Positions 1 through 9,167 are shown, counted from the first letter of the stretch. The stretch is DNA of 64,000 bases from DATKLL01 sp035542475 (GCA_035542475.1 DATKLL010000189.1:1-64000); one strand, 5' to 3'. The notes: generated from the sequence alone by a model not told the origin. A program made the numbers and translations.

Positions 1-177
1 CGCTTCCAGACCGACAGCAAGAACCTTTTTTGTACCCCGCGCATCTTTATGGACGGCAACCACGGAAGGTTCATTTAATACAATACCCTTACCCTTCATG
101 TAAACCAATGTATTTGCCGTTCCTAGATCTATAGCAAGATCATTTGAAAATTTTCCCAAAATATAATCAAAAAGCAA
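1..177 (-). CDS. mreB: MreB rod-shape-determining protein, N-terminal part (runs off the window)
   Basis: The first 59 codons read leftward as the MreB/actin-fold N-terminus. They show the phosphate-1 loop residues DLAIDLGTANTLVY and the following block GIVLNEPSVVAV, both highly conserved in MreB. MreB forms membrane-associated filaments that organise the lateral-wall elongation machinery. The start is a TTG at 177-175, 7 nt after a perfect AGGAGG (190-185). No ATG is suitably placed, and translation from this TTG gives an N-terminus of normal length. The rest of the gene lies outside the window. It diverges from the PpiD-like gene. Recognition is confident although only about a sixth of the protein is visible. 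Confidence 0.93.
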   Translation of the reverse strand, partial: MLFDYILGKFSNDLAIDLGTANTLVYMKGKGIVLNEPSVVAVHKDARGTKKVLAVGLEA

Positions 178-245
178 GATCTTCCCTCCTTGTTCTCTTG
201 TGTTGTTTCAGTAACGATACCGGTCATTTTATCACGAGGGTATAA

Positions 246-274
246 CATATACAGCATTTCATTTTCCTAATCAA
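246..274 (-). promoter_or_regulatory. Candidate sigma-70 promoter for mreB
   Basis: On the minus strand TTGATT (274-269) and TATATG (251-246) are separated by 17 nt. They lie about 70 bases upstream of the mreB TTG start, in the AT-rich divergent spacer. The -10 is imperfect. Confidence 0.4.
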
Positions 275-353
275 TGACTTTTTAAAAAGTTATTGCATTT
301 TAGAAGGGGCTGTAATACAAGTTTTTGCCTAAATACGATTGAGGAATTATAGA

Positions 354-1955
354 ATGCTTGAACTGATGCGGAAACACGCCAGACATTGGCTGATGATTGT
401 ATTGCTGGGAATGATTATTTTTGTTTTCGTCTTGTATTTTGGTACAACACGCGGAAGGCAGCAGGCGGAAGCAATCGCCGTTATCGACGGTAAAGCCATC
501 CCATACATGGAGTTTCAAAGGAAATATCAGAATCTTGTTGAAATCTATAGGAAGCAATACGGTGGTGTCCTTACCGATGATATCCTTAAAAGTCTGAATC
601 TTAAGCAACAGGCATATAATGACGTCATTAATGAGGCGGTTATTCTGCAAAATGCCAGGGACCTCAATTTACAGGTTACCGAGGATGAAGTTAAGGCATC
701 TATCATTGCTAACCCAGCTTTTCAAAGGGCAGGAGTTTTTGATGAAAAAGTTTATAACCAGGTCTTGCGTTACAACAGGATGGCTCCCGCTGATTTTGAA
801 GACACGCAAAGAATGATGCTCGCTATGGCAAAACTGGAGGATATTATCCAGGGAGCCGTTAAGGTCTCAGATAAAGAAGTCCTTGATCTGTACCGATTTC
901 AGAATGAAAAAATAAATGTAAGCTATCTGAGCCTTTCTTCAAAGAATTATAAAAGCAAGGTAAGCCCGCAACGCGCCGACCTGGAATCATACCTGAAAGA
1001 GCATCAAGATGATTTTCTCGTTCCGGAGCAGATTCAGGTAAAGTATATATCATTTTCCGGACACGATTTCCTATCCTCTGTAAACGTACCTGAGGCGGAT
1101 GTGGTCGAATTCTATAATCGTCACAAAGATAATTTTATGAAAAAGGGAGGTGCAGTAGCTCCCTTATCCGAAGTAAAAGACAAGATCATTGCCGAACTAA
1201 AGCAGGGTCGCAGCAGACATATTGCCGCCGAAGAGGCCAAGAAGGCCCATGACGAAATTTATCAAAAAGAAAATTTTGACGATTACGCCAGACAACATGT
1301 ATATAGAATCAGCACTACAAGTTTATTTAATTCAAAAAATACACCCCAAGAATTCAGACAGGTGAAGGACTTTACCAAAATTGCTTTCAGCCTGCAAACG
1401 GATGAACTTAGTCCTGTCCTTTCAGACGACAAATCATATTACGTCCTGAAACTCACTGCCAAAAAACCCTCTTACGTCCCCGCTTTGAATGAAATTGAAA
1501 AGGAGGTAGAAAATCAATTTGTAGAGGGAGAAGCCATGCGCCTGTGCAAAAAGGATGCAGAAGGAATCCTCGAGAGTCTTAAGAAGGGAGAGACGCTGCA
1601 AAAAATATCTAAGGAAAAGGGGCTGCAGATAGAAGAAACAGGATTCTTTCTCCCCGGCTATACCATACCGAAAATCGGCTTTTCCAAGGATTTAAGTAAT
1701 GACCTCCTGCAAACTTCCGAACAGAACCCTTATCCGGATAATGTATATTATATCAATGGTAGCTTCATAATAGTGAAGTTTAAGGAGAGGGGAAAACTGG
1801 ATTTCCATGACTTCGACGCAAAAAAGGCAGTCCTAACGAATTTGCTGCTGAAGATGAAGAGAAGCGAATACATGACAGCATGGATAGAAAAAAACAAGGA
1901 ATCCATGATCAAGAATGGGAGATTAAAGTTGACGAAAGACTTCAATGAGCTCTAA
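354..1955 (+). CDS. ppiD: PpiD/SurA-type periplasmic chaperone, membrane anchored
   Basis: The product is 533 aa. One N-terminal membrane anchor (about residues 12-31) is followed by a SurA-type N-terminal helical domain (about 35-200), a region in the place of the parvulin domain, and a helical C-terminus. PpiD-type proteins sit in the inner membrane facing the periplasm and help fold exported outer-membrane and envelope proteins. The anchor begins right after a short basic stretch (MRKHARHW), as is typical. I do not see a clearly conserved parvulin active site, so foldase activity is uncertain and a chaperone-only role is likely. ATG 354 was chosen because GAGG at 341-344 precedes it by 9 nt. 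The in-frame TTG at 339 has no such signal. The gene diverges from mreB. Confidence 0.8.
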   Translation: MLELMRKHARHWLMIVLLGMIIFVFVLYFGTTRGRQQAEAIAVIDGKAIPYMEFQRKYQNLVEIYRKQYGGVLTDDILKSLNLKQQAYNDVINEAVILQNARDLNLQVTEDEVKASIIANPAFQRAGVFDEKVYNQVLRYNRMAPADFEDTQRMMLAMAKLEDIIQGAVKVSDKEVLDLYRFQNEKINVSYLSLSSKNYKSKVSPQRADLESYLKEHQDDFLVPEQIQVKYISFSGHDFLSSVNVPEADVVEFYNRHKDNFMKKGGAVAPLSEVKDKIIAELKQGRSRHIAAEEAKKAHDEIYQKENFDDYARQHVYRISTTSLFNSKNTPQEFRQVKDFTKIAFSLQTDELSPVLSDDKSYYVLKLTAKKPSYVPALNEIEKEVENQFVEGEAMRLCKKDAEGILESLKKGETLQKISKEKGLQIEETGFFLPGYTIPKIGFSKDLSNDLLQTSEQNPYPDNVYYINGSFIIVKFKERGKLDFHDFDAKKAVLTNLLLKMKRSEYMTAWIEKNKESMIKNGRLKLTKDFNEL

Positions 1956-2094
1956 CGTCGATTCCTTGTCTGTTATCTTCAATCACAGGATAGATATTTC
2001 AATACTGCTTTAACGGCTTCCCCATTCTCAAGGACTGGGAATTGAAATAATCATCTTTTTTAAGAGAAATACTGTAATCATATCCTTTTTTCTT

Positions 2095-2123
2095 TTGACT
2101 CAATTTTTCATACCCACTATAGT
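2095..2123 (+). promoter_or_regulatory. Sigma-70-type promoter for the RodZ-like gene
   Basis: TTGACT (2095-2100) and TATAGT (2118-2123) have the optimal 17-nt spacer and lie about 45 nt upstream of the ATG at 2168. Confidence 0.65.
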
Positions 2124-2167
2124 CAATCCATAAAGAAGAGGTATTTAACATAAAACAACGGTGATAA

Positions 2168-2977
2168 ATGGAAGAGACTCTTGGCCAGTATTTGAGAAGA
2201 AAGAGGGAATCACGCCTTATATCATTGCAAGAGATCTCTAAGTTCACGGGCATCAGCATTTCTTTGATTAAGGCCTTGGAAGATGATAATTTCAGTTCAT
2301 TCCCTAATCAAATAATTATTGCAGAATATTTAAAAAAGTGCGCCGCGTATTTAAGGCTGAATGAAAAATATATCCTGAGACACTACCGGAGGCAATCCGG
2401 CCAAAATCATCAGATGAGGTATTGGCAGCAATTATCTCTTTTCTCAGGGGAAAATACAGCTTTTGAGCAAAAAGACAGTCACAAGCAGCTTTTCAGGAAG
2501 CGCATTTTCCGGGGTATTTTCTGGCTGGGTATTATCATTTGGGTTATCGTTGTTGTTTCTCTCTGCATCCTTGTATTGTTGCCCAAGGAATACCCTACCG
2601 AAGGCCGGAAAATGTCAGCATCCAATTATATAGGGAAGGAAGCTTCTTATGAAAGAAATGACCGTTCACTTTCGATTGTAGAAGAAAAAACGGGGGTCTC
2701 ACCTATCAAGGCTCCGGACAGCTCAGGGGATATTTCTCCACCTGCATCCCGGAATTTTATATCTGCAGAGCATGACAATCGTGCGAAAGAATCAGGGAGA
2801 CACGCCCAGGACGTCGCCCGTTCGCAGGTGAAAGTAAGGGTAATTGGAAACCGGGACAGCAAACGATATCACCTGCCGGGCATGAAGTATTACGACCAAG
2901 TTAAATCTCATCATCGCGTTATATTTAAATCGGAGGCTGAGGCTATCAAAGCGGGTTATAGCAAGGCTCGTGAATAA
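2168..2977 (+). CDS. RodZ-like HTH membrane protein with a C-terminal 'Sunset'-type domain
   Basis: The product is 269 aa. Residues about 5-65 are a helix-turn-helix of the RodZ/HTH_25 type (GQYLRRKRESRLISLQEIS, then IKALEDDNFSSFP). A single membrane span follows at about 118-140, then a low-complexity linker and a short C-terminal domain of about 48 residues. That domain matches the pattern 'gN..S..YHLPG..YYD......F.SE.EA..AGY', often found at the C-terminus of secreted nucleases and small exported proteins. In that family a Cys normally follows HLPG. Here it is Met, so metal or thiol chemistry at that position is lost. The architecture predicts a cytoplasmic HTH and an extracytoplasmic tail. 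True RodZ proteins carry a different periplasmic beta domain, so the cell-shape role is uncertain even though mreB is close by. Confidence 0.7.
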   Translation: MEETLGQYLRRKRESRLISLQEISKFTGISISLIKALEDDNFSSFPNQIIIAEYLKKCAAYLRLNEKYILRHYRRQSGQNHQMRYWQQLSLFSGENTAFEQKDSHKQLFRKRIFRGIFWLGIIIWVIVVVSLCILVLLPKEYPTEGRKMSASNYIGKEASYERNDRSLSIVEEKTGVSPIKAPDSSGDISPPASRNFISAEHDNRAKESGRHAQDVARSQVKVRVIGNRDSKRYHLPGMKYYDQVKSHHRVIFKSEAEAIKAGYSKARE

Positions 2978-2982
2978 ATGAA

Positions 2983-4254
2983 TTAATTGACTTCCATAAA
3001 CTTGCCGTTCTTCCACTCGCCCACATATTTTTCGCCGGTCGGAAGTATCAACGTCCCCTGCCCGTTATAGTCGTCATTCTTGAACTGACCTGCATATTTT
3101 GTCCCGTTGGTAAAAGTCACGGTACCCTGTCCGTTTTTCTTTCCGTTCTTAAACTGGCCGACGTATTGACCATCGGGCCTGGTCATCGTCCCCTGCCCAT
3201 GAGGCATACCATTTTCAAACTGTCCTATGTATTCCCCGCCGTCCGGATATGTCATGGTCCCCTGTCCGTCAAACATACTGTTTTTCCATTGACCCACATA
3301 AGATTTACCATCAGGAAATTTTGCGGTTCCCTGCCCTTCCAAAACGCCGTCTTTAAATTGCCCTGTATACTTTCTTCGATCGGGAAAAGTTAACACACCA
3401 TGGCCGTTCATCTTACTATCTTTGAATTGACCCTCATATGTCCTGCCGTCCGAAAATTTTATCGTGCCCTTCCCCTCCATCATGTCGTTCTTCCATTCAC
3501 AGGCATATTCGGTGCCATCCGGCAAAGTTAAAGTCCCTTTTCCATTCTTTTTGTTATCTTTAAAATGCCCGACATATTTTTTGCCGTTCGGCTCTGTCAG
3601 AGTTCCCTCTCCATTTAGCTCATTATTTCTGAACTGACCGGCATATGATCTGCCGTCCCGTGAGGTCAAAACTCCCCGCCCTTCCCTCTTGTTATCCTTC
3701 CATTCCCCGCTATAGTGCATGCCGTTATCACCGGACATCGTACCGTGCCCATGAAAAAGATTATTTTTAAACTGTCCTACATATGTCTTGCCGTCGGGGA
3801 ATGTTATAGTTCCCTGTCCGCTCAATTCGCCATTCTTGAACTGACCTATATATTGCGCACCATCATGAAAGTCCATGGTCCCATGACCATTAGGCTCGCC
3901 GTCTTTCCACTCACCTGTATATTTTTTCCCGTTGGAAAACATCATGGTCCCCTGTCCGCTGAATTCTCCATTCTTAAATTGACCCGTATATTGTGCACCG
4001 TCAGGGAAGGTCATAGTCCCATGACCATCCATTTTGTTATTCTTCCATTCCCCTGCATAACGCAATCCGCCAGGATAGCTCAATGTGCCCTGCCCATCCC
4101 ACTTGCCGTCTTTCCATTCTCCGACATAATTCATACCGCCCGGATAGGACATTGTTCCTTGTCCATCCATAATTGTCTTCTTTTCCGGACCTATATTCTT
4201 TGCAGGCGTCTTTCTATAAAAATTTTTGAAAAATTTGCTCAAAAGGGCAGGCAT
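2983..4254 (-). CDS. MORN-repeat protein (17 repeats)
   Basis: The 423-residue protein is almost entirely MORN repeats. I count 17 copies of the 23-residue unit 'YxGxxKxxxxxGxGTxxxxDGxx', starting near residue 35. Only a short basic N-terminus (about 30 residues) lies outside them. MORN repeats fold into an elongated beta-meander that can bind lipid or protein partners. No catalytic domain, signal peptide or membrane segment is visible, so it is probably a cytoplasmic scaffold. The 69-bp DNA period means recombination between units could change repeat number. Repeat 10 is degenerate (YACEWK). The start at 4254 is supported by GAGGATATAAC upstream. It converges on the RodZ-like gene with only a few bases between the stops. 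Two further MORN genes lie at 28-31 kb. Confidence 0.88.
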   Translation of the reverse strand: MPALLSKFFKNFYRKTPAKNIGPEKKTIMDGQGTMSYPGGMNYVGEWKDGKWDGQGTLSYPGGLRYAGEWKNNKMDGHGTMTFPDGAQYTGQFKNGEFSGQGTMMFSNGKKYTGEWKDGEPNGHGTMDFHDGAQYIGQFKNGELSGQGTITFPDGKTYVGQFKNNLFHGHGTMSGDNGMHYSGEWKDNKREGRGVLTSRDGRSYAGQFRNNELNGEGTLTEPNGKKYVGHFKDNKKNGKGTLTLPDGTEYACEWKNDMMEGKGTIKFSDGRTYEGQFKDSKMNGHGVLTFPDRRKYTGQFKDGVLEGQGTAKFPDGKSYVGQWKNSMFDGQGTMTYPDGGEYIGQFENGMPHGQGTMTRPDGQYVGQFKNGKKNGQGTVTFTNGTKYAGQFKNDDYNGQGTLILPTGEKYVGEWKNGKFMEVN

Positions 4255-4314
4255 GTTATATCCTCACTCTCACAAAAGGTTAAGGACAATCACTTCATCC
4301 AAATGAAGATTGGC

Positions 4315-4430
4315 CTGTTGAAAAACGTTCATTTGCTGCGTTGCTCTGCAAACCAAAACGCTTAACGTATTTCTATATACGCCTCGCGCTTCGGTTTTTG
4401 AGCGCCTTACATCTAAGCGTTTTTGAACAG
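4315..4430. repeat. 116-bp palindromic interspersed repeat (REP/MITE-like)
   Basis: The ends are imperfect inverted repeats: CTGTTGAAAAACG at 4315-4327 and CGTTTTTGAACAG at 4418-4430, one mismatch over 13. A smaller dyad lies in the middle (CGTAT...ATACG around 4357-4372). From memory, repeats with the same ends and the same central dyad are scattered through intergenic regions of deltaproteobacterial genomes. It carries no open frame of note and lies upstream of the MORN gene. I found no second copy in this window. Confidence 0.6.
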
Positions 4431-4687
4431 CCCCCCAAAAAGGGGGGGTTCGACAACCCAGATTTGTAATGAATTATGACAGGAACGGTTTTGTTTTTGG
4501 AAGTGTAAGGAAAAGTATGTTATGTGTCAAGGGAAAATGACCGCAAGAGGCAGCAGCATTCAAAGGTCCTATCATTGCGTTTTTTACAAGGGACCGGGGA
4601 AGCATGCAGAACTTCTCTCCCGCAACGTCGCGCCGTATGCGAGACGCATCTGAGATTTTTCATCACATCAATAAAATCTTATTTGCT
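4431..4687. other. Intergenic, no gene seen
   Basis: This is the remainder of the 433-bp gap between the MORN gene and the retropepsin gene. It begins with homopolymeric C, A and G runs just outside the repeat. No convincing ribosome-binding site plus start, and no terminator, was found. Confidence 0.5.
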
Positions 4688-5296
4688 TCATTTACCTATG
4701 ATGATCTTCTCGTTTTGATAATCCACCGTTACTTTAAAATCTCCTAAAAAGCTGAGACCCAGCAGACCGTCAAAGCCGCTGAGGGAATAATCATTAGGGG
4801 TAATAACAGCCCGGACATTTTCTTTTCGCGCGTTTCCGAGTTCAATTTTATTGATTACAAAAGACTTCCCTTCGACCTCCCCACAGTTGGTGTAAAGTTT
4901 TATAGTCTCATCCCCGGAGGTCAGGTCTTGACGTAATTTTTTTGAAACTGCCTCGGTTAAAACTACAAGATTGGCCCCTGTATCTAAGACCATCTTTACC
5001 TTCACGCCATCATTCAGTATAGCATTGACTAAGACAAGCCCCGATGCTGTTCTTTCAAAGGGTATCACATCCCCACTGCCTCTCTCCTGAGGTTCCGTTA
5101 TGACTCTGAAACTGTGAAGGTAAGAAGGAGGTATATCATCAAGGCTGTCTGATAAGTGAACTGTCCCACTCACATCTATCCATCTGTATATTGCGGCTGA
5201 GGACTCAAACGGGTGAAATGCCACTAACAAAAAAATTGAGAGGAAGTAAATTCCAAGCCATGCTAGGAATAGACTCCTTTGCTTATTGGCAGCCAT
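4688..5296 (-). CDS. Retropepsin-like aspartic protease with DUF4124-like segment
   Basis: The product is 202 aa. An N-terminal membrane segment (about residues 9-29) is followed by a DUF4124-like stretch (IYRWIDVSGTVHLSD, about 36-50). A clan-AA aspartic protease domain occupies about 78-202. The catalytic triad LDTGAN is at 104-109, and a second conserved block (GFDGLLGLSFLGDF) lies near the C-terminus. Single-domain retropepsins act as dimers. The membrane anchor places this one at the periplasmic face, where it would cleave peptides or envelope proteins; its substrate is unknown. The start at 5296 was chosen because AAGGAGG lies 6 nt upstream. The frame is open 15 codons further but has no comparable signal there. 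Confidence 0.82.
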   Translation of the reverse strand: MAANKQRSLFLAWLGIYFLSIFLLVAFHPFESSAAIYRWIDVSGTVHLSDSLDDIPPSYLHSFRVITEPQERGSGDVIPFERTASGLVLVNAILNDGVKVKMVLDTGANLVVLTEAVSKKLRQDLTSGDETIKLYTNCGEVEGKSFVINKIELGNARKENVRAVITPNDYSLSGFDGLLGLSFLGDFKVTVDYQNEKIIIGK

Positions 5297-5367
5297 TTGA
5301 AACCTCCTTTTTTTATATGCCCACACCACCAGTTTATCCATTTTGCCTGCCCTTAAGTTTGCCTGCT

Positions 5368-5889
5368 TTATTCAGAGAGTGCAGAGATAATCTCACGGCA
5401 AAAGAAAGGCAGGTCTTCGGGTTTGCGTGAGGTTATGACCCGGCCGTCACAGACGACGGGCTCATCCAGCCAGTTCGCACCGGCGTTGATCATATCATCC
5501 TTTATGCTGTGAAAGCTGGTAACTCGTTTTCCGCGAACGATACCGGCCGAAGCCAGCATCCAACCGGCATGGCAAATAGCCGCGACTACTTTACCTTGAT
5601 CATTTGCTTCCTTCACGAGTGCGACCATGGCGGGATTGCGCCGCATTAAATCAGGGGCATATCCACCCGGAACAATGATTGCGTCATACTCTTTGATTTT
5701 GATGCTGCCGGCAGACACATCGGCTGTAATCTCATAGCCCTCGGCACTCTTATAAACCTTACCGCGCTCCGGGCCCGCTACGGTCACCGCGGCTCCGGCC
5801 TCCCGGAGCCGGATCAGCGGATACCATAGCTCCAGAACCTGATAACGGTCTTCCACCAGCAAAACAATTCGCTTCCCTTCGATTTCCAT
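5368..5889 (-). CDS. DJ-1/PfpI family protein (class I glutamine amidotransferase-like)
   Basis: The product is 173 aa and shows the whole DJ-1/PfpI pattern: an early acidic residue in LVEDRYQVLE, the IIVPGGYAPD loop, and the nucleophile elbow AAICHAGW with Cys106 followed by His107. Cys-His order is typical of the PfpI/YhbO branch, annotated as intracellular protease, deglycase or general stress protein. The biochemical activity of that branch is debated. The start at 5889 is preceded by GGAGG with a 5-nt spacer. An ATG four codons upstream overlaps that signal and is less likely. It may be cotranscribed with the retropepsin gene downstream (about 70 bp gap). Confidence 0.88.
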   Translation of the reverse strand: MEIEGKRIVLLVEDRYQVLELWYPLIRLREAGAAVTVAGPERGKVYKSAEGYEITADVSAGSIKIKEYDAIIVPGGYAPDLMRRNPAMVALVKEANDQGKVVAAICHAGWMLASAGIVRGKRVTSFHSIKDDMINAGANWLDEPVVCDGRVITSRKPEDLPFFCREIISALSE

Positions 5890-6110
5890 ATCCCCCTCCA
5901 TACTATAACTAAGACTTTATGCTCTGTACTTTTATAATAAATGACACTCCCATGCCTTCAGATGTTTGATAGAAATTCACTTTCATGCCTGTGAATCTTA
6001 ATCATAATTAATGCGCTTAATCGCAAAAGACAATGAGGATAAAATAGAAGAACAATGATAGGTATATGCTACCTAAGGAAGACGGATATCCTAGACAGAT
6101 GGGGGCATCT

Positions 6111-7844
6111 TCATACAAACAGCGGTACATGTATAAATTGTGTTACATCGACCAGTCCTTTGTCTGTAATTTTCAACGCCGGGATGACGGGCAATGCCAG
6201 GAAGGAAAGGGCCATAAAAGGTTCTCTCAAATGACAACCTAAATATCTCGAGACGTGTATCATTTCTGTCCGGTTATGGGCAACCTGCTTGAGAGGTAAC
6301 TCAGACATGAGTCCGGCAATCGGAAGCGGGAGCCTTGCCAGAACATCGCCATCCTTTACGGCGGCCAGACCTCCCCCCATGGTTTCTACGGTCTTAACCG
6401 CCTTGTATATATCCGGATCACTGCATCCCACGGATATGATGTTATGGGAGTCGTGAGCGATAGATGAAGCAAGGGCGCCCTGCTTCAAACCGAATCCGTG
6501 AACCATACCGAGCCCGATGTTTCCAGTGTTATGATGGCGTTCGATAACGGCAATTTTGATTAAATCCTTTTGGATATCTGATACAACGACACCGTTTTTC
6601 ACAGGAGCCTTTACCACAGTGCTCTTTGTAATAATCTGATCCTTGATTATGCCGATTACACGGATGAACTCACCCTTCTCGGGTATGACGAATGAATCCG
6701 GACTGTAGGGCCTGATGTTCATCGGTGTCAGATAATCCATCTGTGATTGCTGCGGTGTGGGAGTGGTGCAGTGTCCGCCCTTGCAAACGATGCGTCCATT
6801 TTTTATTACGGTATTAACCTTCACCGGTTGGAGAGATGACAGTATCAACAGATCGGCCTGATAGCCGGGGGCCACGGCGCCGAGGTCCTTCAAGCCGTAG
6901 AAACGGGCTGAGTTGAGTGTAACCATCATAATGGCGAGAATAGGATCAATGCCATAATTTATGGCTATGTCGACCAGATGGTTCAAATGACCCCTGTGCA
7001 GGAGATCATGGGGATGGAGGTCATCGGAAACCATCGAGCATTGCCCTACTGTAGCCGGTGAGACAAGCGGCAGAAGGGCTTTCAAATTTTTTTCCTGGGT
7101 TCCCTCCCTGAGCATGATATGCATACCCAGCCGCAGTTTTTCCATAGCCTCCGAAATCCCGGTACATTCATGATCCGAACGCAGCCCGGCGGTAATATAG
7201 GCATTGAGATCTTTGCCGGCAAGAAGGGGAGCATGACCGTCCTTAACTGTATCGCAGAAGGCTGAAATCTTTTCCAGCACATCATTTGCACCTGTTATAA
7301 CACCGGGGTAATTCATCATTTCCGCCAGGCCTAGAACACGCTGCTCGCCCTTAAAAGTCACCAGGTCATCACGGGACAATCGGGCTCCTGAGGTTTCCAG
7401 ATGGGTTGCGGGAACGCATGAAGGCAGCATGACATAAAAATCTACAGGGAGATCTTTACTGCTCTCCATGATGTAACGGATGCCTCTGCCCCCCAGCACA
7501 TTGGCAATCTCATGCGGATCGGCAATAATTGCGGTGGTTCCATGGGGAAGGACTGCCCTGGCAAGTTCAGGCGGTGAAAGCATGGTACTTTCAATGTGGA
7601 AATGTCCATCGATGAAGCCGGGGCAGATATCCTGTTCTTTTACATCGAGTGTCTTGGCTCCTTCATACGTTCCGACTCCCACAATAATGCCATCATAGAT
7701 TGCCACATCCGCCTCTATGAACTCGCAAGAAAATACATTGATTACCCTGCCGCCCTTCAAGATCAGTTCGGGCTCGATTTCACCCCGCGCCGCCCGGATG
7801 CGATTCTTGATGACGTCGACCATGCTTCTGTCTTTTTCTTTCAT
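6111..7844 (-). CDS. ade: Adenine deaminase (Ade, amidohydrolase superfamily)
   Basis: The product is 577 aa, the usual length for bacterial Ade. The metal-binding HxH lies in GHFHIESTM in the N-terminal third. The amidohydrolase barrel is followed by the C-terminal Ade domain with NTGNIGLGMVHGFG, SIAHDSHNII and MGGGLAAV, all typical of the family. It converts adenine to hypoxanthine and ammonia in purine salvage or catabolism. The gene starts inside the Nudix gene (ATGA at 7844-7841), so the two are translationally coupled. GGAG lies 5 nt before the ATG. An alternative Met is at residue 8. Confidence 0.93.
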   Translation of the reverse strand: MKEKDRSMVDVIKNRIRAARGEIEPELILKGGRVINVFSCEFIEADVAIYDGIIVGVGTYEGAKTLDVKEQDICPGFIDGHFHIESTMLSPPELARAVLPHGTTAIIADPHEIANVLGGRGIRYIMESSKDLPVDFYVMLPSCVPATHLETSGARLSRDDLVTFKGEQRVLGLAEMMNYPGVITGANDVLEKISAFCDTVKDGHAPLLAGKDLNAYITAGLRSDHECTGISEAMEKLRLGMHIMLREGTQEKNLKALLPLVSPATVGQCSMVSDDLHPHDLLHRGHLNHLVDIAINYGIDPILAIMMVTLNSARFYGLKDLGAVAPGYQADLLILSSLQPVKVNTVIKNGRIVCKGGHCTTPTPQQSQMDYLTPMNIRPYSPDSFVIPEKGEFIRVIGIIKDQIITKSTVVKAPVKNGVVVSDIQKDLIKIAVIERHHNTGNIGLGMVHGFGLKQGALASSIAHDSHNIISVGCSDPDIYKAVKTVETMGGGLAAVKDGDVLARLPLPIAGLMSELPLKQVAHNRTEMIHVSRYLGCHLREPFMALSFLALPVIPALKITDKGLVDVTQFIHVPLFV

Positions 7845-8395
7845 TTCATCTCCGGCAGATACTCCATATAGTAGCGGTAAAATGCCGCAATAACCAGGGC
7901 ATGTGTAATGATTCCCTCTTTTATAAGCCGGGGGATATCTGAGAGCGGCCGGAGAACAACTTCAATGTCCTCACGTTCATCCTGATTCCGTTGTCCTACG
8001 TGAAATACATTCCTTGCAAGGTAGGTATAGCAAAGATTATTCTGAATAGCAGGATTGGGGTATATAAACCCCAACGGGACCAGTAATTCTTCACGGTATC
8101 CTGTTTCTTCCCATAATTCACGGCGGGCCGCTTCCTCGGGAGAGTCGGCATATTCAACAAGGCCGCCGGGAATTTCAAGAGTGATGTCTCGAATGCCGAA
8201 ACGGTACTGACGAATCAACACGACATCGTTCTCCGGCGTCAGCGGGATGATATTTACCCAGGGCGGAGACTCCAGAACATAAAAATCATATGTCTGGTTT
8301 GTGCGCGGTGAACAAGCGAGATCATGACGCAGGTTGAATACCCGGTAGGATTTATCAACATGACTTGAAATGATCGTCCAGGGCTTAAGCAGCAT
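7841..8395 (-). CDS. Nudix hydrolase, ADP-ribose pyrophosphatase-like
   Basis: The product is 184 aa. The Nudix box is complete at about residues 77-99: GGLVEYADSPEEAARREL continuing into WEETGY, with the metal-binding REXXEE core. The upstream beta strands (VVLIRQYRFGIRDITLEIPGG) match the ADP-ribose/NDP-sugar pyrophosphatase branch. It probably hydrolyses ADP-ribose or a related nucleoside diphosphate sugar. Coupling to adenine deaminase by a four-base overlap suggests a shared role in adenine nucleotide salvage. GAGG precedes the ATG at 8395. It diverges from hsp20 across about 285 bp in which no other gene was seen. Confidence 0.9.
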   Translation of the reverse strand: MLLKPWTIISSHVDKSYRVFNLRHDLACSPRTNQTYDFYVLESPPWVNIIPLTPENDVVLIRQYRFGIRDITLEIPGGLVEYADSPEEAARRELWEETGYREELLVPLGFIYPNPAIQNNLCYTYLARNVFHVGQRNQDEREDIEVVLRPLSDIPRLIKEGIITHALVIAAFYRYYMEYLPEMK

Positions 8396-8680
8396 AATAG
8401 ACCTCAGAAAATTGATTTGTAAGAAGGCTTCGCATAATTGAAGCTCTACGCAGTAAACTGCGGAGAATCTTCGATCCGTTTCCCCTCACCCTCGCGATGA
8501 CTCGCGCGCAATCATGCAAATGTTTCATAGTGTGAAATTATATAACATGTTGCCGGATAAAAATGAAGGAGAACGATAGTTGTGGCTGCACAATAGAAAT
8601 TCTTTACAAAACATATTTATTAGTGCTAACTTTTAATAATAGTGGTCATCCTTTCTTACCGCCATATTCAGGAGACGAAA

Positions 8681-9118
8681 ATGATAAAAATAAGATTTTC
8701 AGATGATCTCGGAGGGCTCGATTCCGAATTTCGAAGAAGTTTCGACGAGATGTTCCGTTTGATCAACTCAACTTTTACCGTTTTCCAAAACGTATGGAGG
8801 CCTCACGCTGACATTTACGAATCTCCGAAAGAGATCATGATACTGATCGATATTGCGGGTGTTCAAAAAGAGGATCTATACTTGGAAGTTGATCAAAGGG
8901 TGTTGAGAATTTATGGAAAGCGGGAGAAACAGGTTACAGGAAATACGAGGTATCACCTTGCTGAAATCACATATGGATATTTTGAAAGAAAACTGCATCT
9001 TCCTTATCCCGTTGATACCGATTTGGTTAAAGCAACATACACGGATGGGCTTCTGCAAATCTGGATGGCTAAGCTGCCTTTGGATAAAGTTCGTAGAATA
9101 CCTATTCAGGAAGACTAA
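8681..9118 (+). CDS. Hsp20/alpha-crystallin small heat-shock protein
   Basis: The product is 145 aa. The alpha-crystallin domain occupies about residues 40-130: ADIYESPKEIMILIDIAGV, the 'VDQRVLRIYGKRE' strand pair, and the A-x-x-x-x-G-L motif (ATYTDGLLQI). Small heat-shock proteins form oligomers that hold unfolding proteins. The C-terminal IxI-like motif is present as RRIPIQ. ATG 8681 follows CAGGAGACGAAA. The frame's GTG at 8642 lacks such a signal. It probably forms an operon with lon (49-bp gap), pairing a holdase with a protease. No CIRCE or clear sigma-32 promoter was seen upstream. Confidence 0.93.
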   Translation: MIKIRFSDDLGGLDSEFRRSFDEMFRLINSTFTVFQNVWRPHADIYESPKEIMILIDIAGVQKEDLYLEVDQRVLRIYGKREKQVTGNTRYHLAEITYGYFERKLHLPYPVDTDLVKATYTDGLLQIWMAKLPLDKVRRIPIQED

Positions 9119-9167
9119 TCATCTAAATTGAGTTCGGTCATGCTGTTCAACCAGTTTGGAGGTTCAT

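Noticed and set aside
8600..8680. A TAGTGCTAA word upstream of hsp20, resembling half of a CIRCE element
   Set aside because: The matching left half TTAGCACTC is absent at the required 9-nt distance.
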